A stretch of DNA of 40,387 bases from Rhodanobacteraceae bacterium. Lineage in GTDB: Bacteria > Acidobacteriota > Terriglobia > Terriglobales > Acidobacteriaceae. The notes beneath the pieces were generated by a model that saw only the letters and a program-made list of their open reading frames with translations, did no database searches and had not been told where the DNA came from. Where the stretch lies: NCBI GenBank assembly GCA_903970285.1, contig CAJCHN010000044.1, positions 1 through 40,387 on the forward strand, given 5' to 3'. The translations under genes were made by a program, and so were the position numbers. This document shows, piece after piece, positions 33,958-40,387 of the stretch. Within the stretch, counting starts at the first letter, position 1; every line of letters begins with the position of its first letter.

Positions 33958-35214
33958 TCAGCTCTGTCCCGCCGCCTCGGCATCGGTCGGAAGCGGCTCC
34001 GCCTGCGGCAGGCTGCGGTGCTGCTCGACGCGCCGAGTCTCCTTGTCCGTCTCCTTCTGCGCGGCGGCGTCGCGCAGCTCTCTAAACCGGGCCAGCGCAG
34101 CATTCGCCTCGTCCATCCGGTGCAGCCGCCGGTACGCCCGCGACATCTGGTAGAAGGCCAGCGTGTTCACGGTCGCATCGCCCGGCATCGTGCTGGCCCG
34201 CTGCAGGTTTGCCAGGCCTTCGGCATCGTCGCCGCTATCCACCTGCGCCCGTCCCAGATAGTAGAAGGCGCTGCCAAAGTCGGGGTCGAGCTTCACCGCC
34301 TGCTTCAGATACGCAATTCCCTCCGCCGGCTTGCCGACGATCACGCGCAGACTGCCCAGCTTGTAGTTGCTGGTCGCGCTGTACGGGTCGATCGCGAGTT
34401 CCTGCTGGTAGGCGGCGTCCGCCTCATCGAGCTTGCCCGTCGTCCAGTAAAGATCGGCCAGAGCCTCATGCAGTCCGCTCTGCCGCGGAGCACGCTCGAT
34501 TGCCAGCTTGTACTCGGCGATCGCCTCCGCGTTCCGGTCGGCCTCCACATCCGCCTGCGCCAGCACCTCGTGCACCCGGTATCCTTCCGGATCGGCCGTG
34601 TACATCTCCTGGTAGCTCTGCTTGGAGACCAGCAGGTGAGCCCGTCCGCGGTGGTACAGGATGTCGGCATCTTTCGGAGCCAGTGCATACGCCTGGTCGA
34701 GCGCCGTGGCTGCTGTCGCCGGCTCATCGTTGCCCATCTCCGCCACGCCCAGCCACATCAGCGCCTTCGCATCCTTCGGATTCGCCTTCACCTCGCGCTT
34801 CAACGCTGCTTCCGCCTCGCGACCGTGACCCGTCTGGTACGCGGCGATGCCGAGAAACAGGTTGGCGCCGCGCAGTCCCGGCTTCAACGCGCAGGCTTTT
34901 CCCAGCGCCGCCTCGGCCGCTGTATAGTCTTCCTCCTGCTCCAGCGCCAGCCCCAGGTCGAGCCAAGCCTCGGCAAACTGCGGTCGCAACTCGGTTGCAG
35001 TCTTGAAGCTCGCCACCGCCGTCTTTAAATCGCCCTGCTTCAACGCATCCGTCCCGGCCATCATCGCCTGGTCGGCCTGCGCGCCGACTGCGTTGGCGGC
35101 AGTCCCTCGATCCTGGCCAGCCCGTGCCTGCTGCGCCGCGCTCGCCAGCACCGGCGCGGCCACCAGCACCGCCGCCCACACTACGATCCCTTTGACCCAC
35201 CTCTGCATCAACAT
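33958..35214 (-). CDS. Exported TPR-repeat protein
   Basis: 418 aa with an N-terminal signal peptide (VKGIVVWAAVLVAAPVLASAA) and about nine tetratricopeptide repeats from residue 50 to 395 (for example AEAWLDLGLALEQEEDYTAAEAALGKA and IAYLKQAVKLDPDFGSAFYYLGRAQ). The ribosome binding site GAGGTGGG directly precedes the ATG at 35214. It is likely a periplasmic scaffold for protein partners. It lies between the TonB receptor gene (109 bases upstream) and a GH43 gene (41 bases downstream) on the same strand, so it is probably part of the arabinan operon. The exact partner is unknown. Confidence 0.85.
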   Translation of the reverse strand: MLMQRWVKGIVVWAAVLVAAPVLASAAQQARAGQDRGTAANAVGAQADQAMMAGTDALKQGDLKTAVASFKTATELRPQFAEAWLDLGLALEQEEDYTAAEAALGKACALKPGLRGANLFLGIAAYQTGHGREAEAALKREVKANPKDAKALMWLGVAEMGNDEPATAATALDQAYALAPKDADILYHRGRAHLLVSKQSYQEMYTADPEGYRVHEVLAQADVEADRNAEAIAEYKLAIERAPRQSGLHEALADLYWTTGKLDEADAAYQQELAIDPYSATSNYKLGSLRVIVGKPAEGIAYLKQAVKLDPDFGSAFYYLGRAQVDSGDDAEGLANLQRASTMPGDATVNTLAFYQMSRAYRRLHRMDEANAALARFRELRDAAAQKETDKETRRVEQHRSLPQAEPLPTDAEAAGQS

Positions 35215-35281
35215 CCCACCTCGAAGCTCTCTTCTGCCGCGAGTCCAGCTTACCGCCCCGAAAGTGCGTCATGAAACGTGC

Positions 35282-35309
35282 GCGGCCGCCGAAGAAATTC
35301 GGCGGCCGC
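35282..35309 (-). terminator. Perfect 12-bp hairpin after the TonB receptor gene
   Basis: GCGGCCGCCGAA (35282-35293) pairs with TTCGGCGGCCGC (35298-35309) around a 4-base loop (GAAA on the plus strand, TTTC in the minus transcript). No clear U run follows, so it may be a transcript-stabilising or partial terminator structure within the operon. Confidence 0.55.
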
Positions 35310-35323
35310 CCGGAGCAAGAGGA

Positions 35324-38300
35324 TCAGTAGCGGATCTTCAGCACCAGTTGCGCTTGTCGTTGCGTATCGTTCAGACCGTAGATCTCCCCGAACGCTCCAC
35401 CATCGTTGATGCCCGAGTCCGGCTTCCCGAACACGTGCCGGTTGAACACATTGAACACCTCGAATCGCAGATCCGCTCCGATCCCCTCTTTGACCGTGAA
35501 GTGTTTGTTAATGTTCATATCCTCGTTGAAGTAAGCCGGGGTTCGCGCCAGCGCCTCGTTCCGCGGCAGATTGCCGAAGCTGAAGCCGCTCGGACCGCCC
35601 ACGCTGCCTACGTTGGCATTCGGGTCGGAGAAGGCGTTCCGATTCCAGAACCCGGTCGGATTGTTGACGTTGGTGTTGTAGTTCGCCACATAGTGGAACG
35701 GGTTGAACTTGCCTCCGGAAGCAACCGGATTCTCAAAGTCCTGTCCGGGAACCTTATTGAACCGGATGCCGCCGTCGAAGTACCCGACGCCGGTCGCTCC
35801 GAAGAAGCTCACCGGCTGTCCGCTCAGGTAGCGCTGGATCCCGCCGATGCGGTACCCGCCCACCAGCGCGTCCACCAGCTTGTTCGAGCCGCCCAGGAAC
35901 TTCTTGCCCTTGCCTACCGGCAGCTCATACAGGTAGCTGGCCACAAAGTTGGTCGGCACATCCTGCGTACTGACGCTCTTCTCCGCCTTCAGGTCGTAAG
36001 GATTCTGGGTTCCGCCCTGGCCGAGAACCGTCGCGTAGAACGGCTGAATCGAGTCGGCGTCGGTCAGTGTCTTCGACCACGTGTACGAGAGCAGCAGGCT
36101 CAGCCCGCTGCGGAACTTGCGGTCGAGCTTCACCTCCAGCGCATCGTAGGTCGACTGCCCGCGATTCTGCAGATAGCTGTCGTTGTTCAGATAGCCCATC
36201 TGCGGAAACGGCTCCAGCGCCTGCCCGACCAGGTCGTTGCCGCCGGTCACCGCCTGGAAGTTCGGGAACGGAATCTTGATGCCCGCCGCCTGCGCTGCCG
36301 GCGAGGTAACCGGCTGATAGAGCAGGTTGCCCAGCGCGAAGTACGCAGGATTGAGCGAGTTCGCATAGAACACCAGCGCCCGCAGGTGCGTGCCATGCTG
36401 CCCCAGAAAGCCCGTGGTCAGGATCAGGTCGGGCGCCAGTTGCGTCTGCACTTCCATCGAGTAGTTCTGCACCATGCCCGGCCGGCCATCGGTCGGCAGC
36501 ACATAATCCGCGGTGTTGTTGTTCAATTGGCCCGGATCGAGATTCGGCTTGGTGGGCACGCTCAACGGGCCCGCATCGATGGTGCCCGAACCCAGGAAGG
36601 GATCGTTGTTCGCCGACGGCGTGTTGACCGTAAAGCCCTGGTTCAGGCCCTGGCCGTAGTCGGAGTAAGCCAGCGCACCGTACATGATGGTGTACGCCCC
36701 GCGCAGCACCACCTTCTGATTCCAGTAGTCGGGAGCATAGGCGAAACCAATGCGCGGTTCGAAATTTTTGTAGTAGGTCTGCGCGAACGTCTCGTTCTTG
36801 TTCCCGTCGCGGCCCGCGCCCACGCCGCCAAACCTCAATGCACCGTTGATGCCGGCCTCCGGGTTTGGAACGTTCGGATCGAACGATGTAATGTTGCCGT
36901 GCGCTTCGTGGCGCGGTGTGTCGATGCTGTAGCGGAAGCCGAGGTTCAGCGTCAGATCCTTCCTCGCCTTCCAGTCGTCCTGAATGAAAGTGGCAAAGTA
37001 GTTCTGGATCCAGCGCGGAGCCTGCAGTTGAACCGTCCGGCCCGACGAACTCAAATCACCCAGCAGGAAGCTCGCAATGCTGTTGCCCGACTTGTTCTCC
37101 GGATCGCCGCCCGTGTTGACCGCCGAGGTCTGAGTCGATGAGAAGTTGAAGTTGCCCGCCGCCGGTCCGCTGTTGACATAGCTGAACTGCTGGTAGCGAT
37201 AGTTACCGCCGATCGAGATTCCGTGCCGGCCCTTCTGCCAGCTCACAATGTCATCGACGATCAACGCGTTGTCGGCATTGTCGTCGAAGTTCGCGCTGCC
37301 CAGGCCGGTGATGCCGCCGCCGATATTGATGATCGGAAAGGTCGTCCCCGGGTTCGGCGCATTCGGGATGCCCAGCGCCTGATCCCAGTTGGTTCCGGCG
37401 TTCGTGATCGGAGCATCGTTGTAGCTGTTGGTGCGGTTGCCGCCGAACGTAAGGTTGTTGACGATGCGCGGCGTGATGGTAAACGCCCAGCCCAGCCGCA
37501 GGTACTTTGAATACAGATCCTGCTGGTTCGACCCACTGTTGATCGGCCCGTTGAAGTCCGGCGTACCCAGCGAGTAATTCTCTCGCGCGCTGCCAAAAGC
37601 GAAGATGTGGTTGCGCGCGCCGATGTTCTGGTCCACCCGCAGCGTAAACACCGTCTGCGTGCTGGGCAGACTGCCCGCGATCTGGTAGTTCGAGGTGCCC
37701 ACCGTGGTCGTGTAGTTCGGCAGCGGCATCAGCGCCAGGATCTTGTTCACCACCGCGCTGTTGCCGAAGGGAACCTGGTTCATGTTGAACGGCGTACGGC
37801 ACTCCACCAGGCTTCCGTTCACCATAATGGTCTTGGTCGTGCTCGGATCGAAGATCTGCCCCTGGTAAATAGGCTGGCCGGTGCACGGGTTGGTGCCCAC
37901 CTGGGTATTGGTCAGAAAGGAGGAGAAATCGCCCACGGTTCCGTTGCTTCCGTTCGTCAGTCCGCGCTCCGCCAGCGTCAGCACCTGCGAATCGCTCACA
38001 TAGCCGAAGTGATTCGGAACGTTGTCAAACCCGAAGAAGAAGAACGTCTTGTCCTTGCCGTTGTAGATGTGGGGGATGTACACCGGCCCACCCAGCGTGG
38101 TGCCGTAATCGTTATGCGTATCGACCGGGCGCTGGTCCGCCTTGATGGTGTCCTGGGTGCCGCCGTTCAGGTTTGCCGTGCCCTTGTTGAACCAGTTGTT
38201 GGCATCGAAGATTCTATTCCTGAAGTAGTCGTAAACCGTGCCGTGGTACGCGTTGGTACCAGCGCGGGTCTTGAAGTTCTCAATGCCGCCGGTGGTGCGG

Positions 38301-39016
38301 CCGAAGTAGGCGGGGATCGAAAACGTCTCCACCTTGAACTCTTCAATCGAGTCCGGATTGGGCGTGTCCTGGTCGAAGTAGCCCGAACCGTTTTCTGAGC
38401 GGAAGGTGCTGATACCGTCGATCAGCAGGTCGCTGCCTTCGGTCTGGCCGCCGCCAATCTTGTCATAGGTCGTACCGCCGTTGGTTCCGGGGCCAACCGC
38501 GCCCGGCACCAGGAAGGCCAGCGTGGTCAGCGATCGGGTGCTGCCACCCGATGGGAGAGGGAGCTCCTCCACCTGCTGCGGCGTGATCACCGTCCCGATG
38601 TCCGAGGTCTGGGTCTCGAGCGTCGGCCCATTTGCTTCCACGGTCACGGTGTCGCTGGCGCCACCGATTGCCAGCGTGAAGTTCTCCGCGGCGCGGGTCG
38701 AGACGTAAATCGGAAGCGCGGTAACGCGCGCCTCCTTGAAAGACGGCGCGCTCACGCTGATCGTATAGGTTCCCGGCCGCAGCGAGGGGAAGACATACTC
38801 GCCGGAAGACGAACTGGTCGTCTTATAGACGGTCTTCGACTCCTGCTCGACCGCGGTCAACTGCGCGTTCGGCACCACCGCGCCGGTCGAGTCGGCGACC
38901 GTGCCACCCAGCGAACCTGTGTTGATCTGCGCTTGCGCCGGCCGCAGCGTGAAGACGGAAAACACCGAGAGCAACAGAGCTAGAAGTGCGTGCCTGAACC
39001 TGCCTGAAACCATCAT
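35324..39016 (-). CDS. TonB-dependent outer-membrane receptor (Oar-like)
   Basis: A 1230-aa protein with a signal peptide (MMVSGRFRHALLALLLSVFSV...AQA). An N-terminal carboxypeptidase-regulatory-like domain follows (about 33-115, INTGSLGGTVADSTGAVVPNAQ...RPGTYTISVSAP), then a plug region (VITPQQVEELPLPSGGSTRSL) and a long beta-barrel ending in a C-terminal aromatic strand (QLVLKIRY), as expected for insertion by the BAM machinery. It probably imports arabinan oligosaccharides, judged by its place in the locus and its operators. GAGGAG precedes the paired ATGs. No SusD-like gene is next to it, unlike Bacteroidetes systems. Confidence 0.94.
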   Translation of the reverse strand: MMVSGRFRHALLALLLSVFSVFTLRPAQAQINTGSLGGTVADSTGAVVPNAQLTAVEQESKTVYKTTSSSSGEYVFPSLRPGTYTISVSAPSFKEARVTALPIYVSTRAAENFTLAIGGASDTVTVEANGPTLETQTSDIGTVITPQQVEELPLPSGGSTRSLTTLAFLVPGAVGPGTNGGTTYDKIGGGQTEGSDLLIDGISTFRSENGSGYFDQDTPNPDSIEEFKVETFSIPAYFGRTTGGIENFKTRAGTNAYHGTVYDYFRNRIFDANNWFNKGTANLNGGTQDTIKADQRPVDTHNDYGTTLGGPVYIPHIYNGKDKTFFFFGFDNVPNHFGYVSDSQVLTLAERGLTNGSNGTVGDFSSFLTNTQVGTNPCTGQPIYQGQIFDPSTTKTIMVNGSLVECRTPFNMNQVPFGNSAVVNKILALMPLPNYTTTVGTSNYQIAGSLPSTQTVFTLRVDQNIGARNHIFAFGSARENYSLGTPDFNGPINSGSNQQDLYSKYLRLGWAFTITPRIVNNLTFGGNRTNSYNDAPITNAGTNWDQALGIPNAPNPGTTFPIINIGGGITGLGSANFDDNADNALIVDDIVSWQKGRHGISIGGNYRYQQFSYVNSGPAAGNFNFSSTQTSAVNTGGDPENKSGNSIASFLLGDLSSSGRTVQLQAPRWIQNYFATFIQDDWKARKDLTLNLGFRYSIDTPRHEAHGNITSFDPNVPNPEAGINGALRFGGVGAGRDGNKNETFAQTYYKNFEPRIGFAYAPDYWNQKVVLRGAYTIMYGALAYSDYGQGLNQGFTVNTPSANNDPFLGSGTIDAGPLSVPTKPNLDPGQLNNNTADYVLPTDGRPGMVQNYSMEVQTQLAPDLILTTGFLGQHGTHLRALVFYANSLNPAYFALGNLLYQPVTSPAAQAAGIKIPFPNFQAVTGGNDLVGQALEPFPQMGYLNNDSYLQNRGQSTYDALEVKLDRKFRSGLSLLLSYTWSKTLTDADSIQPFYATVLGQGGTQNPYDLKAEKSVSTQDVPTNFVASYLYELPVGKGKKFLGGSNKLVDALVGGYRIGGIQRYLSGQPVSFFGATGVGYFDGGIRFNKVPGQDFENPVASGGKFNPFHYVANYNTNVNNPTGFWNRNAFSDPNANVGSVGGPSGFSFGNLPRNEALARTPAYFNEDMNINKHFTVKEGIGADLRFEVFNVFNRHVFGKPDSGINDGGAFGEIYGLNDTQRQAQLVLKIRY

Positions 39017-39085
39017 GCGACTCTCCTCAAAAGGACCTGGCCTGCATGCCTGGCGGGAGGCCTTGGCCGGCCGTCCGCCGATGCT

Positions 39086-39101
39086 GGGTAAACATTTTCC
39101 C
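39086..39101 (-). promoter_or_regulatory. LacI-type operator before the TonB receptor gene
   Basis: On the plus strand GGGTAAACATTTTCCC, a near-palindrome of the locus operator with CA in place of the central CG. Confidence 0.65.
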
Positions 39102-39162
39102 GAAGAACGTCGTGCGCCCTTCTCGTAGGTTGCTTTGCTGCCTCAGCACGTTCAAAAAGCTT

Positions 39163-39180
39163 CAGAAAACCTTTTCTCAG
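39163..39180 (-). promoter_or_regulatory. Second operator-like site before the TonB receptor gene
   Basis: CAGAAAACCTTTTCTCAG resembles the operator with CC at the centre. It is spaced about 78 bases from the site at 39086, so the two could loop. Confidence 0.5.
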
Positions 39181-39234
39181 CGGGCTGTATTTGGTAACGG
39201 TTGCGGCGTTTCGCGTCTTTTCGCAGCGACAGTC

Positions 39235-39264
39235 CTTATAGCGAGTCGCGGATAAGCATGTCAA
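39235..39264 (-). promoter_or_regulatory. TonB receptor promoter
   Basis: Minus strand TTGACA (39264-39259) and TATAAG (39240-39235), with an 18-base spacer. This is the best promoter match in the window. It would give a leader of about 210 bases holding both operator-like sites. Confidence 0.65.
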
Positions 39265-39302
39265 GCTTCTTTTTCGCGGCTTGCAGGATGCCCGAAAATC
39301 CA

Positions 39303-40387
39303 CTATTTGCCGCCGGTAAACGTAATCCGGAAGCTCGACGCATAGGGTGTGGGAGGCGCGCCGGGAAGCGTCAGCTCAAGGCCGTCCGCGGTCTGCCGGA
39401 ACGCCACCGGCGCCGGCGAACCCAGCAGCTCCACCTTCGCCACCTGCTTCGCCGCGGGCCTGGAGGTGCCCAGCGTATGGATCACCGCGTGGCCGTCCGT
39501 GGGCCAGGCGAGTTCGGTCGCGTACAGCACGCCATGCTTCGCGGTGAAACGAAAATCCTGCGAGGTGTAGGGCTTGGTATCCACGTCGTGGAAGGTGCCG
39601 GCGACCACCTTGGTGGGGCCTTCGCCGAACGTGGTCCAGGGACGCGTGCCGTAGATCGCGTCGCCGTTCACCTTCAGCCAGCCGCCAATATCCAGCAGCA
39701 CCCGCTTCACTTCCTCGGGGATCGTTCCGTCGGAGCGTGGCCCGATGTTCAGCAGCAGGTTGCCGTTCTTGCTTACGATGTCCACCAGTTGATGCACGAT
39801 CACATCGGGCGTCTTGAACTGGTCGCGCTCGATGTAGCCCCACGAACCGATGCTGACCGAGGTATCGGTCTGCCAGTAAAGCTTGCGGATGTCCTCCAGC
39901 TGGCCGCGTTCGATGTCGAGCGTGCCCGTGCCTTCGCGCATTGCCTGGTCCTTGTAGTTGATGATGCCCTGCGTGCCGCGGCTGGTCGACTCGTTGTAGT
40001 AGAACGCGGCGAACCTGGCGAGGTAGGGCCGGACCGAAGCCTGGCCGATCCACCAGTCGAAGTACACCAGGTCGGGATGATATTTCTCGACGATCTCGGA
40101 CGAGCGCGCCAGCCAGTCGTTCAGGTAGGCCGGGCTGGCAAAGGTGAAGTCCCACACCAGCGGATCGTGGTTGTCGTTCAGCCGCTGGTGCGCGGGGCCG
40201 TAGAGTCCGGCGTTGGCGGGATCGTTGACATCGGAGGGCTCGCGGCGTCCGCCTTCCATGAACCAGTCATGCTCCACGCGGTGGGACGATGCGCCGAGGT
40301 GCATGCCGTCGGCGCGGACGGCCTTCGCCAGATCGCCCCACAAGTCGCGGTGCGGACCCATCTTGACGGCGGTCCAGTCGGAGAGGC
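39303..40387 (-). CDS. GH29 alpha-L-fucosidase, C-terminal part (runs off the right edge)
   Basis: The frame continues beyond the ATG at 40361 to the window end (LSDWTAVKMGPHRDLWGDLAKAVR), which is normal GH29 sequence, so the gene starts outside. The catalytic nucleophile is the Asp in HPDLVYFDWW (codon 40058-40056). SKNGNLLLNIGPRSDGTIP and YGTRPW are family motifs, followed by a C-terminal beta-sandwich. It removes terminal alpha-L-fucose, or possibly related 6-deoxy sugars, from glycans. It lies upstream of the TonB receptor on the same strand, 286 bases away. The operators in that gap belong to the receptor, so the link of this gene to the arabinose regulon is not shown. Confidence 0.93.
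   Translation of the reverse strand, partial: LSDWTAVKMGPHRDLWGDLAKAVRADGMHLGASSHRVEHDWFMEGGRREPSDVNDPANAGLYGPAHQRLNDNHDPLVWDFTFASPAYLNDWLARSSEIVEKYHPDLVYFDWWIGQASVRPYLARFAAFYYNESTSRGTQGIINYKDQAMREGTGTLDIERGQLEDIRKLYWQTDTSVSIGSWGYIERDQFKTPDVIVHQLVDIVSKNGNLLLNIGPRSDGTIPEEVKRVLLDIGGWLKVNGDAIYGTRPWTTFGEGPTKVVAGTFHDVDTKPYTSQDFRFTAKHGVLYATELAWPTDGHAVIHTLGTSRPAAKQVAKVELLGSPAPVAFRQTADGLELTLPGAPPTPYASSFRITFTGGK

Noticed and set aside
35003..37141. 712-aa plus-strand ORF opposite the TPR and TonB receptor genes
   Set aside because: It is a shadow ORF produced by high GC at third positions; Arg/His-rich with no domain, and fully antisense to two well-supported genes.

Overview
The window looks like a chromosomal segment of a high-GC Acidobacteria-type soil bacterium (subdivision 1, Terriglobus/Granulicella-like; this is inference). 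The pointers are a CarboxypepD_reg/Oar-type TonB-dependent receptor, a CRTAC1 (FG-GAP + ASPIC/UnbV) protein beside a multihaem TPR cytochrome, and large secreted proteins built from Ig-like and FG-GAP repeats. No rRNA, tRNA or CRISPR array was seen.

Left part (1-10.4 kb): the 3' end of an Ala-rich ORF; an MFS exporter; a small gene cut by one in-frame stop; a two-gene signalling operon (hybrid histidine kinase with receiver and HPt, then a metallo-beta-lactamase-fold hydrolase fused to a receiver); a Gcr/SpecificRecomb-type membrane protein; a small four-helix membrane protein; and a frameshifted RHS remnant.

Middle (10.4-26.5 kb): a giant secreted NHL/Ig/FG-GAP/IPT protein; the L-arabinose genes araA and araB with a LacI-family regulator; and an Ig-GH43 lipoprotein. 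Between the GH43 lipoprotein gene and araB sits a complete 2435-bp IS1595-type element. It has 22-bp inverted repeats with one mismatch, a perfect 8-bp target duplication (TTCAATCT), a decayed transposase and passenger genes (a SinR/Cas2-like small protein, a winged-helix protein and a 60-aa ORF).

Right part (26.5-40.4 kb), all on the minus strand: reading with transcription, a GH29 alpha-L-fucosidase (cut by the window edge), a TonB receptor, a TPR protein, a GH43 arabinanase, CRTAC1, a pentahaem-TPR cytochrome, a mono-haem cytochrome c and a second GH43 lipoprotein.

The middle and right parts form an arabinan/arabinose utilisation locus. GH43 enzymes cut arabinan outside the cytoplasm, the TonB receptor takes up products, and AraA/AraB convert L-arabinose to L-ribulose 5-phosphate. 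Palindromes of the form GGAAAACGTTTTCC lie in front of araA, araB/lacI, the GH43 genes and the TonB receptor. Four of these sit behind good TTGACA promoters, which strongly suggests a local LacI-family regulon. No araD and no inner-membrane sugar permease are in the window. The redox module (CRTAC1 plus two c-type cytochromes, with 4-bp gene overlaps) inside this locus has no obvious role.
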